Assembly (NCBI GenBank): GCA_032622095.1
Contig: CP136065.1
Location: forward strand, 68,415,675 to 68,479,674
DNA from: Siphonodentalium dalli
Lineage: Eukaryota > Mollusca > Scaphopoda > Gadilida > Siphonodentaliidae
DNA length: 64,000 nt
Direction: 5' to 3'
Part shown: positions 35,979 through 46,297 of the stretch, piece after piece
How positions within the stretch are numbered: the stretch's first letter is position 1
How the letters are laid out: each line of letters starts with the position of its first letter
The notes under the pieces: generated by a model
Seen by the model: only the letters and a program-made list of their open reading frames with translations
Databases searched by the model: none
What the model was told of the DNA's origin: nothing
Position numbers and translations under genes: made by a program

Positions 35979-36166
35979 AAAAGTTAGTCATTATGACTAA
36001 CTAACTTGACCAGTCAAAGAGGCTACGGCAGACAATTAGTAATAATGGCCAGGGTGTGCTTAGTCATAACGGCTAATAAATTGTTAGTCAAAACGACTAA
36101 TTGGGTCATTAAATGACAATTGTGTTAGTCAAAATGACCATGATTTAATCATAAAGACTAACTTTT
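35979..36166. repeat. Small inverted-repeat element with clustered TTAGTC/GACTAA palindromes
   Basis: The outer ends AAAAGTTAGTC and GACTAACTTTT are exact complements. Inside lie further palindromes built as TTAGTC-N5-GACTAA (36084-36100 exact; 36060-36076 with one mismatch) and a 21-mer palindrome at 35982-36002. No coding frame. Confidence 0.65.
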
Positions 36167-36739
36167 CAAAATTACATGAAGGTGAAAATGTAATCTGGTG
36201 GAAATGCTGTGCAAATAATTCCAATACTCAACCAGATGATATATTATCCAGAATCAGAGACCAATTGAAAGCACGACACGCTTTAAATCAATTATCTAAA
36301 CACAGATCCAAATACTGGTCTGTTGAGATGTATAACAATTGTTTGTGGTATATGTCTGTTTAAACGGTTCATTTCCCTCAGGTGTATGTGATAGAAGAAC
36401 ATGTTATCCAAATTATGTACCCTTTGATGTGGGAGTGATGTTCTGATATATATCTCAATATATCATCCCATCACATTCGTTCATTTATAAATCTAATAGA
36501 ATTGCGATGCAATGGAAATTGAACATTTAGCAATGAATATTAAGCATCATTTAATGCAGTCTTGCAAACAGAGTTATTCTTCGTCACCATGTCTGAGATT
36601 AGAGTTGGTCATACTGACTAGCGGAAAGGTGTAGGTTTGTCAAGTTATTTAAAATGATCCTGACTAAACCTAAGTTAGTAATATTGGCCCGAGATGTTTC
36701 TCGGTGAGGAGATGTGACTGTAAACAAATTATATGTTTA

Positions 36740-36980
36740 TTATGGCATAAGCAAATGTGCAGTCGATTCACGGGTCATTCCAGTTTTCTCTGCTATTGGT
36801 AGGGTCGTTTTTTCTCTCACATGACCAGTAATACCACGTGCACTGGTCTGTCTGAAGCTTTGTGAATGGTCACGGTCGGCAGCAAAGATGCTCATGGGGT
36901 TCCAATTGGGATCCAAGGCACTCAGACCTTTCTCGTCCAGCCGCATGCGCTTAAACTGTCGCTCCGCCTTGTAAAACTCC
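36740..36980 (-). CDS. Terminal exon of an unidentified gene
   Basis: On the minus strand, TTTATTTTAACAG precedes an open 79-codon stretch (plus one leading base) ending in TAA at 36740-36742. The peptide (EFYKAERQFKRMRLDEKGLS, then ALDPNWNPMSIFAADRDHSQ, ending ESTAHLLMP) is charged and non-repetitive. Its base composition is clearly less AT-rich than the surroundings, as expected of a real exon. AATAAA overlaps the stop codon. No upstream exon of the same gene could be assigned at higher coordinates, so start and function are unknown; no domain was recognised. Confidence 0.55.
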
Positions 36981-37019
36981 CTGTTAAAATAAAGAAAATA
37001 TCATATAACGTTAGATAAT

Positions 37020-37090
37020 GCCATGAATCTCTACCCTAGTTGGCTACACCCGCAGCGATCATGTTCCAAACATCGATAAACTCATTTTCG
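37020..37090. repeat. FB1 end fragment
   Basis: ATGCCATGAATCTCTACCCT and the following GATCATGTTCCA repeat the start of the FB1 element located about 100 bp downstream. Confidence 0.55.
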
Positions 37091-37115
37091 TGGTAATTAA
37101 ACGTTTGAACAAGTC

Positions 37116-37569
37116 TAGATCATGCCATGAATCTCTACTCTGGCTAATTCCCGTAGAGATCATATTCCACCAGTACAAAACCTGGGAACTTTTTGAAGTT
37201 TTGACAGGGGACCTTACACGGTCGAAAAAATAACGCGGGTAATATAATTCTTAGTTATTATCTGTTCCTTAATAATGTAATTCACTGTAGGTGAAGGTCC
37301 CAACTTCGCATCGCTTACAATTATGGAATTTATCCTGGATAATTATTTCATTGTTTATTGGGATATCGGCTCACAATAGTCATGGAAAAGCAGGCAATTT
37401 AGAGTTGGGACCTTCGTCTACCGCGAAGTACATTATTAAGGAACAGATAATAGCTAAGAAATATATTCCCCGCGTTATTTTTTCGACTTTATAAGGTTCC
37501 CCTTTTAGTACAGGTGGAATATGATCTCTACGGGCGTTAGAGCCAGCGTAGAGATTCATGGCATGACCT
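37116..37569. mobile_element. Foldback element FB1
   Basis: Left arm about 37116-37307 and right arm about 37401-37569 are inverted copies: CATGCCATGAATCTCTAC outside, GTAGAGATCATATTCCACC, GTCGAAAAAATAACGCGGG and TTATCTGTTCCTTAATAATG in the middle, GAAGGTCCCAACT at the inner edge. The left arm holds a 20-30 bp extra segment. The loop is about 94 bp. No protein is encoded. Related sequence lies at 35190-35640 and in part at 24780-24870. Confidence 0.8.
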
Positions 37570-38699
37570 AGAACAATTCGAGGGAAAACAGTTATCAAAA
37601 TCTTGTTAAAATAAATCAAAATAACGTAAAACATTCTAAGTAGCTGTTGGTGGTTTGCTGTACTAATAGTGGGGTCTGACGGAAAATATCCGAACTGAAC
37701 AGGTGGGTGGTCCACGGCACAGCAAAACCCATTGTTGGAGGTCCTTGCAAATTGTTTCATGGTGAGTTTTGTTCCTCATTGTTTACAAACACTGATGCTA
37801 ACTTACACTCTTTTGGTAGGAGGTGAATATATACATGTATGTTGCAATACTTATGCGCTTTAATTTGCTTTGGAATGAATCGCGGTCTCCAGTCTATTCC
37901 AATATGGTTGGTACAGTTCTCCGCCATAACATGGACAATAAGACCACTTTTGAGAAAATATATATATAATATTAATAATATACAATTAACTGGAGAAATA
38001 TTTAGCTATTTAGCAACAAAATACATTATCCTAATACATAAAACTTAAAAATTATTCATCTCCTGTTAATATAGAATGGACATGACATCAGTTGTCGTGA
38101 AATAATAACTAAATAAGATATGCTCCACTATGTAATGATCCAAATGATACAGATCGATACACATAATACGTGGTCAATGGCTAATTAGTGATCCAAAGCC
38201 AGGTATAATCAAGAAGTGTTCTATAGCAGAATATAACAGCGTCGAATTCTCTGTCTAAATATGCACCAATTGGTTATCAAAATAGGGATGGTAAATTACA
38301 TGCATAATGTATAAACTTTACATATTCGATTCCACTTTAAATTGTATAAAAAAACACCAGAGCAATCACGTGGGTTAGATGCAAATAATTATTAATATCG
38401 TTGGAATCATCAAATGTCTACCATCCAAGTGAATCAGATCAATGAGATATATGCATACATACATTAATCAGCATTAACGGGTGCCTAAATGTACTCATTG
38501 TCACCATACCGCAAACGCTGGGAGTTATTTAATTTCATGGAAAAATAGGGGTGGATCCCCAATTAGTCGGAGAAAACAATATTTTGTTTGCACATAGGGG
38601 ACGATGGGTCTCTAGTTGGGTGAAATTATTCACCACTATATGCGGAATCACAGTGATTCTTGGTGAACACTGGTCAGTCTACAATATTGTTGTTGATAT

Positions 38700-39099
38700 T
38701 AAGGGAGAGGTCACGTGACCAATTTCGACTGGGGATTCCATGCAAATCTGAGGAGCGAAAGTTACAGAGCTGCATATACTTCTGAGTCTGACCTGATGTG
38801 GTATTGGAAACAACAGGTATGTATCTGGCGGATCCGCTTGAAACTTATAATATTTATCTAATTTTCAATTTAATATTTATTTTTCGAATGTAGGTCAAGT
38901 GATGTAATTCTAGAAAAAATTCTCAAAAATATATTTATTGAAAATGTTGATAATTTACCAAGCGGACCCGCCAGATAAATAGCTGTTAACTCCAATACCA
39001 CATCAAGTCACACTCAGAAGTATGTGCAACTCTGTAACATTTGCTCCGGAGATTTGCATGGAATCCCCATTCAAAATTGTTCACTTGACCTCCCCCTTA
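38700..39099. mobile_element. Foldback element FB2
   Basis: Arms 38700-38840 and 38959-39099 are inverted copies of about 140 bp, roughly 85 percent identical by eye (TAAGGGAGAGGTCACGTGAC at one end, CCGCTTG/CAAGCGG at the inner edge). The loop is 118 bp and AT-rich. Non-coding; no target duplication identified. Confidence 0.8.
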
Positions 39100-39177
39100 A
39101 TCCGCTCCGCACAAGTTCACCTTGGATCACCCCAAAAATATATCATGGTGAATTATGTAGATCCACAGTGGGCTTAT

Positions 39178-39191
39178 CCACCCCCCCCCCG
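39178..39191 (+). repeat. Poly-C tract
   Basis: An uninterrupted run of about a dozen C lies within CCACCCCCC...GTATTGAG. A related C-rich word (CCACCCCCCGGTATTGA) recurs about 90 bp downstream. Confidence 0.8.
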
Positions 39192-40369
39192 TATTGAGTG
39201 TTTTGGGACGATTCTCAGTGGTTCCTGGTGAATTTGGTGAGCCCTGGTAAGTCTCCAGGATTTAGTGCCCACCCCCCGGTATTGATTTTTTTGCTCAACG
39301 CACACTCTTTATATACATCATGTTACTGCACAGAGGCAGCATGAATATGCACGACCGAGCTGGTCATCGTCCAGCAGCCCCTAAATAAATGGTGCAATAT
39401 ATGAAATACGATGGCGTATTTACACTTGTACACATACTCTGTGGTATCTGATAGGCCAGTTGGTACATCCAATATTTGATATATGAACATTTCAATTGAG
39501 ACAGACGTGCATTGTGGACATTGAGGTCCTATAATATGTGGGCATGGTGGGCAGGTTCTAAATGTTGTTTGAAAATTAGTGGGATGGTTGCGACAGTCAT
39601 GTATCACATTCAGGGTCGGCGCCGTGAATATTTCACAGGGCTGTTTAGGATGGCATGTTCAGGGTTATGACTCGAGTACATAATAATAATAACGCTCGAA
39701 AGTTACACTTTGTAAGGATGTTTTAGACAAGTGGCTGGCCAACAAATTTGTATACATACAGCACATGTATATAGCATGATTTGCTCTCACAGGTAACCGA
39801 TTTGGGAATATTGTCCTATTATAATTAGTTCCTCGGACAATAAGTTGTTGGGTGAATAAATAAGTTTGCAACGTCTTTTTTTTATGGAGTTTACTGAATT
39901 CTACGTATTAGGACATGAATGTATTTGGTAGAACTTATGACAAACATGTTCAATGCATATTGCTTCTTTATTCAGCAGCCTCTCTACCACAGAGGGTGTA
40001 TGAGTGCATCGTAAACGATTTTGGAAGATTATTTATCACAACCCAAAGGGTTGTTTTATGGTAACATAAGCGACGCAAGTATATTTGTGACGTCAGTAAT
40101 TTCTATACCCCATCAACATGAAAAAATTGTTTTTACATCCGGGCGATTCAGACCTATGGGCCCCTATGGTGGCCGCCATGTTGGAATAGGATTGACAAAT
40201 TAATAAAACGAATTTATTTTTCTTCTTCGATCAGCCTCCCTATAGCAATACTATTAAATTTGAAAAAAACAAAATTAACCTTATTCAAAATTAAATGCTT
40301 AATGTGGATTTAGCTGACGCGGGCGCCTAGCATTCGGCAAACCTCGCCAGATTCCGTACCGTTACAGTT

Positions 40370-40638
40370 AGAATATTACGTCACCTGGCAGGCCATGGCA
40401 ACGTTGGAAATGATGACGTAATTTCGTTACAAAATGGTGGCGCTCTCTTGTTTGCGAAATTTGAAATTGAATTGCTTGTTATTGTTATCGCTCGTATTTT
40501 AAATGTACAACGGTATCACAGCACGTAAGCGTTAAGAACAAACGAGAAAGCACAAGCGAAGATAGAACAACGAGCCCATTACTGGAATGACTTTAGAGTC
40601 AAAGCAGTCAAAAGAAGAAGAAGAATAACAACAACAAC
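40370..40638 (+). promoter_or_regulatory. Candidate promoter/5'UTR
   Basis: A local cluster of transcription-factor-like words: ATTACGTCAC (CRE/ATF-like), CCATGGCAAC (half of an RFX X-box), TGATGACGTAAT (second CRE-like) and CAAAATGGTGGCGCTCTC (YY1-like) within 80 bp. An AAC/AAG-rich stretch then leads to the ATG at 40639. The words are common by chance in long DNA; only their clustering ahead of an open ATG makes them notable. Inference only. Confidence 0.3.
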
Positions 40639-40806
40639 ATGTCAACAACAACAACAACAACTTGTTTTGAAGTTGAACTTGAAGTGAACTGTGTTCAAAA
40701 TGAAAACCAGTCAGTCGGAAAGAAACTCAATGACGAATCTGTGACTGAAAAAAATATGAAAATGAAGGTCACTGGAATGGAATGTGGACTGGTCTGTGCA
40801 GACTGA
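40639..40806 (+). CDS. Small ORF or first-exon candidate (55 aa)
   Basis: ATG followed by 54 further codons and TGA. It begins MSTTTTTTCFEVELEVNCVQ and ends ECGLVCAD. The composition is less AT-skewed at third positions than nearby chance frames, and it follows the candidate promoter. No family recognised, and there is no clear downstream exon. It could equally be chance. Confidence 0.25.
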   Translation: MSTTTTTTCFEVELEVNCVQNENQSVGKKLNDESVTEKNMKMKVTGMECGLVCAD

Positions 40807-40809
40807 TCA

Positions 40810-42520
40810 CCACCGCGATTTGACTTGTTCTGAACTTCTGTTATTGTTCAATTTTAAGTCTGTTTTCACCTGGACTGGTTTAGTGGTTAGACTTAGAGTT
40901 GCATCTGCAAGCGGCAAATCGTTCAATCTACTAACTACTTCTCTAAATAGTAAATTTAATTGTTAATATCTAACACTGTCAGGTCAAGCCTCAACTTGGG
41001 TCAAGGAAATCAGAAAATGGACATTTTAGAGCTGACTGATTTACTATAGACAGTATAGTTCAGTCATGAACCGTTGGTTGAACGTAGCGCGTAGCTGGAA
41101 CTTGTGGACGCTGTAATTGGTGAAAGCGTTCATGTGGCTTACTAATCTAATAATATTAGGATTGTATTAGTCAATTTAGTGATTATAGATTACTAAATTT
41201 AGTTATCAACGACTTCAGGCTCAGCCTCACACACTCACTGTGAATGCCGTGACTCAGGTCAAAATACAATTCTAGCCACCTACAGTCGACACACAGATGT
41301 AACAAACATGTGAAGCCCAGTGAATTGGTGACTAACAAAGTGAGTCATTTATCTTCTTGTTGAGTGAAGGAAAAGAAGAATATCTCCCAATCCCACTTGG
41401 TCTGGGCACACTGAAGAGTTCATGCAGTGACTGGTGAGAGGATATGCTTCCGGGCCAACTTTCCATCTGTGTGTATGAATTCTGTTTCCTGTGATGCACA
41501 CATCAAGTTAAATTTAATAATTATATTGCACGGTGATTAATTTTAGCATTCTCACATATTAAATAATTCATGATTTTAACACTGTGTTCTCGATTTAAAC
41601 CTTAAGCATTAAGCGGGAGCTTGATCAGCATGGCTAGCATATATATTAACTAGTGGCTATTTGTGGAAAAATTGTTAAATATAGCCCTGCGTACTTGCTA
41701 TTGTCGAATAATATGTATGCTAAACATTATATTAATATAATTCCAGGCCAACTTAGTTGAACTGTCACGACCTTCTAGTTATACATGTACATGACTAATG
41801 AGGCAATCATATAAATGTTTAATCTAGTAGCATTTTCTCAGACCATGCCATGAACATCTATGTATCTATGCCTGTCAAGAATAATGCGATTCCTCCCGGG
41901 AAATTATTAAAATGTTTATACACTATCAGATGCCTATTAACCAATAGTGTCAGCATGTGTCGCATGATTAGTAATTTTAGATAAAATTCTCAACGATCAT
42001 TAAGTTTTTTGGCAAAGAGACATATATATAATTAAATTGAAATAGAATTAAATAGAATTAAATTTCCATCAATATTGTTAATTTCAGTCTAGGTCTCCGC
42101 TATCACTATTATTGACCATCACAATGATTAGACATCTGAGAGTACGATAAAAGCTCACAAAAGTCACGAACAAGCATGAAATCTCGAGCTGGGACCACCC
42201 TTAATACTTGTTTCTTATCATCTACTTCACAGAAGGGGTCACCCCTAAGTAGTAACCATATAGGAAATGCACCGAACATACCACTATTGCACAATGACAT
42301 CAGTTTGTTTGATCTAAATTATTTATCCACTCCAGCCCCAAAACAATAGTCATTTGGCAAATTATCTCATTCCTTTTTGAAGTGCCTGTCATCTACTGAA
42401 GTTGGATCCTACCACAGGCCATAAATTATGTCTCATTGAGTCATTGTGCCCCATCCACGTAACCCGTTTTCATAAAAATGTATTCAGTATTATATGTAAA
42501 TTTATCCAATAAAGATATTT
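40810..42520. other. Non-coding stretch
   Basis: No feature I can support. A 63-codon minus-strand frame at 42109-42300 lacks splice or domain support. Confidence 0.5.
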
Positions 42521-42525
42521 TTCCC

Positions 42526-42972
42526 TTAAAGGTCCTCAATCCGAATCAATAGTCCCCATATCATCAGATTCCAACAACAAGAAGATTTTTTGAAATGCCG
42601 CTTCAGTTGACAGAATCGATTAATTGCTCGAAAAAAAACTGCAGTCAATTATAGCATAAAATTGACAAAAACTTGTAATTTATCAACTTTTTGCTCAACG
42701 AATATTGCTGATTTGTCAAACATCTGACACACACAAAAAAACAACAGTTGATTTTAGAATTATCCATCTTCATCTGCAATTTGGTCAGAAAAAGTATTCT
42801 CGTCTGCTGTTTGCTGGGCCACTTAAAATTAAAATGATAGATTTAAAAAATCGGTATCTGATCACTCTGAGCTTTGATGTTGTGGGTTCCTCGACTTGAA
42901 TCAAATATTTTTCACCTCCGAAGTCAAGGAAATAATAATCTGCGAGGGTTAATTCGGATTGAGTACCTTTAA
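42526..42972. mobile_element. R3: complete TTAA-flanked MITE
   Basis: TTAA at 42526-42529 and 42969-42972 flanks a 439-bp element. Its ends AGGTCCTCAATCCGAAT and ATTCGGATTGAGTACCT are inverted repeats (16 of 17 match). TTAA target duplication is the hallmark of the piggyBac superfamily, so a piggyBac-mobilised MITE is the natural reading. No transposase is encoded. One-ended relatives lie at 31900-32252 and 43610-43842. Confidence 0.75.
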
Positions 42973-43399
42973 AATTGCAAAAATTAAATTAAATAATTTT
43001 GCCTTGAACATTGGTTGCTTGGCCAGATTCAACCTTCACCTGATAATTGCATTTTGAAGAAATATAGTAACATGTGCTATATGGCTAATATCTCTTGACT
43101 GGCGCCATGGATATTGGTCTGGAAATTAGAGAAATGTTAGAGGCAATATCTCACTCTGACCCATGTCTAACTGTGGCCCACATTCCTCTATATCTGGTGC
43201 TGCAACACATTCTCGTGCAAATAGGTTTATTTGTACCTAAATGTTCACATATGTTCATATTTGTTTTATTTATTTAAATTTGTTTAAATACAAATTTAGA
43301 AAAACTCTGCCAGGGCACCCTGAGTCACCATACCAAATTTCGTTGAAATCTGAGCACCGATATTAACAAAGACATGTTGGTCTCAACTTTACTCCAGTC

Positions 43400-44200
43400 T
43401 TAAACAGTCCCATGAAACATGTATACATTTATTGATGGACGTGTCATGGGCTCTTCATACAGGATCAGGTTCATTATTCCGCGGTTCCATATTCCGAAGG
43501 GTCGCTATTCCAAAGGTTCTTATTCAGAAGGTTCGCTATTCTGAAGGTAGGCTATTCTGGGCGTATTTAACCAGAAAATATGGACAACTCTAATACCAAG
43601 TAGTTATTATTACCGCGATTTTACAGTTATCCATCTTTATCTGGAAGACCGCCCGTTTGACCTCGTCCTGGCACGATTAGGCCCAGAAACACTACAAATA
43701 GCAAACTGTAAAGATCGATATCTAATTACTCTGAGCTTTGATGGGTGGGTTCGACACTAATCAAATATTTTTTTCCCACCGAAGCCAAAGCAAGAGTAAT
43801 TTAGCAGCGTCTTATCGAAGTTATCGGATTGAGTACCTTTAAGTTATTTCCTTCATAAAAAGAGTCTTATGATAAAGAACCCTCTCAATACTTTAGAATA
43901 TAGATAATAGAATGAAACTTCAAAATAACAAGTTATAAAAACCTTCTGAATATGGAGGAATATAGAGAACCTTGGGAATAGCGAAACTTCGGTATAATGA
44001 ACCTTGGGAATAGCGAACCTTTGGACATAGAGTGACATGTCGCCGTCCTACGGCCCATACGCACTGGCGTGATCGTATATCCCAAGTTGGCCAGAAATAC
44101 AGGCACTCCTATGAAACATACATTTATCATTTTATAGATGGACGTACGTGTTTTGGGTTGTCCATACGTACTGACGTAATCATATTAGTGCAGTTATAAC
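43400..44200. repeat. Inverted and direct repeats around an R3 copy
   Basis: Near 43485-43562 the word GGTTCGCTATTCC and variants recur. Near 43940-44035 the complement GGAATAGCGAACC recurs, giving a loose foldback around 43610-43842. Outside it, CCATGAAACAT...GATGGACGT (43408) recurs at 44110, and CCATACGCACTGGCGTGATC (44055) recurs as CCATACGTACTGACGTAATC (44163). Confidence 0.6.
43610..43842. repeat. R3 right-half copy
   Basis: Parallels 42748-42972 (TTATCCATCTT, ACTCTGAGCTTTGATG, CAAATATTTTT) and ends CGGATTGAGTACCT plus TTAA at 43839-43842. The left terminus is absent. Confidence 0.65.
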
Positions 44201-45130
44201 GAACTTTGGATCGTATATAGACTATATCTGATTTTGTGACGTCGCCAGTTATTATCTAATACGACGCTGTTGTTTTGAATTTTCGGGAGCGCGAATGTCG
44301 CACAGTGGATCGGTGGTCTTAAAGCATTAATGTCGTAATCGGCTGTCAAGAGGCCAACCCAAATCAGTCGACGTGCAACATTCTCCTATTTATATAAACG
44401 TCATAAAATCATTTATTTGTTTTTATTTATAAGGGAAAGTAGGTCCATAATGAATTTCTAACGGGTCTACTCCGGCACTCTACTGGATCAAATCATCGGA
44501 CCCTATGAAGTTTTAATATTTGTTTAAATAAACTAAAATCACCACAACTCAACACGATCTACGTGTATCTCAAACTTTATTTTCCAACTGATGCACGGCA
44601 GTTGGTCAATACTGCCTGGTTCTGTAGAGACTATACCGTGCGAACGGAAATAAGATAATATTTAATATGGATCTGATTGTTATCATAAGTCTGCATACTT
44701 ACACGCATCTGATAATCCATATGTATCCTATTTTCTTGAATAGAATGAAAACACATACTTATGAACAAAGCAGAAGATACATTCGGTACACGATGAGGTT
44801 GTTTGTCGACTATCGTTAAATCGACATGTTACGAATGAAATGAACATCCTGAGTATCTGAAGCGGAGAGCTCCCAGCACGCCAAGTAATATAATGGTTAG
44901 TTTCAGTTCCATGCGCTCTCGACAACATATATAACTATTTATAATTACCCCACCAAACATAAGCCTTATGCATGTGAATCTTATTTGGTGGGAATCTATA
45001 AAGTGATTTTGACCAGAATTGTTTTAAACGCTACATCCAGAAACCATATGTGATTGTTTTAGCCTTGGTTCGATAATTACGCTAGCGTATGATCAAATAT
45101 GATGAGAACAAATGCATGCGTGCTATATAG
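44200..45130. other. Non-coding stretch
   Basis: Short frames only; nothing recognised on either strand. Confidence 0.5.
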
Positions 45131-45149
45131 AAATCCCTCGCGGACAGTA

Positions 45150-45775
45150 AGTATACATGTATATGCAAGCAGTACTATCTACGTGATATAGCAATCTAAG
45201 GTTGAACACAAACTACATGTACTACGTGTATATGGACATTATGTAGACCGAATTTTAAATGTGTTACCTATTATGGATATTTAAAATGATAATAACATGC
45301 CTTAGATATAGATATACCAATTTTTAGGATTTTTGGACAAGTTCGAAATATTGCTCCAAAATGTTGCGATGGTTGCGACAGCCCTACGTGTATTAAATTA
45401 AAACACAGTTGTGTCCAACCCGCACGATGTCGAGTCCGTCCGATCGCGGACAGCATGTAAAGGAAAGCAGTTATATCTACATGATCTAGCAGTCTAAAGT
45501 TGAACACGCACTAATAGCTTCATGTAGAACCGAGTTTCCCTATATATCATCTTGGGATATAAAGATCCAAAACACACGCCGATTGCCTTTTTTCGAGAAT
45601 TAAGTGGGCCTTTAACTTCAGACACGTGCAAATATATAGAAATACCCGACGTACAGCATGTGTATATGCATGTATATTCAAGAGTTATAATGTATCTACA
45701 TGAACTAGCAATCTAAAGTTGAACACAAACAAATAGCCACGTGTAGATCGAGTATCCCTCGTCTGTACCAGCTTT
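45150..45775. repeat. Diverged tandem repeat, three units (218-298 bp spacing)
   Basis: The word TAGCAATCTAAAGTTGAACA and variants occur at 45189, 45487 and 45705, each preceded by ATCTACRTGA. The last unit is interrupted at 45775 by LINE C and resumes at 49489 with GGATATAGC...AAAGATCCAAA, matching GGGATATAAAGATCCAAA at 45555 in unit 2. Confidence 0.7.
45765..45775. repeat. Target-site duplication of LINE C, 3' side copy
   Basis: GTACCAGCTTT, identical to 49478-49488 on the other side of the element. Confidence 0.8.
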
Positions 45776-46036
45776 TTTGTTTTTTTAAACATATTTTATT
45801 GTAATATAATATTACACAAGGGATCGGGGCACAAGTTTTAACAACTTAAATCCGCCCCTCTCCCATATACATTTTAACAAATACAAAGTAGATGACGAAC
45901 ATAACATATATACAGGATGATGTATGGTGTGGTTGTGATTGCTGTCAGTCCTATCCTGCTTTTGAAATTTCATCTGAGGTAGTCAACATTTGTAACGCAA
46001 AGGAGGATCTCGCCTATATTTGTTAGCGGAGGGGGC

Positions 46037-46297
46037 CTAATTAAAACGTTTCGTTGATGAAATGTATGAATAAACAAAATGGAAAAGAATTTCATTGCGT
46101 CGATTCGATTCTGATGATATCCCTGTGAGTAAGGAGGAAATGTTAGATATTATAAATTGGTGGGCTGCAATCTTATTGAAGAGTTCGCATCTTTCGGTAG
46201 CATACAGGGGGCACTCAAAGAAATAATGAAAGGCATCTTCGACTTCGTATCCACATGTGCATTTAGAGGTATCAGAGATAAAATTGTTGCACATATC
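46037..46297 (-). pseudogene. LINE C C-terminal tail beyond an in-frame stop
   Basis: Exactly in frame with the long ORF and separated by a single TAA. About 86 codons (DMCNNFISDTSKCTCGYEVE, then DAFHYFFECPLY) carry the C-x-C...H...C module usual at the end of CR1-like ORFs, ending SSTKRFN. Without readthrough it is not translated from this copy. Confidence 0.8.

Noticed and set aside
37380-37760. 126-codon minus-strand ORF
   Set aside because: Its second half is the right arm of foldback FB1. The first half (MKQFARTSNNGFCCAVDHPP) has some exon-like character but no convincing splice sites on the minus strand.
42109-42300. 63-codon minus-strand ORF with charged residues
   Set aside because: Looked exon-like at first, but no acceptor/donor pair in phase and no family recognised.
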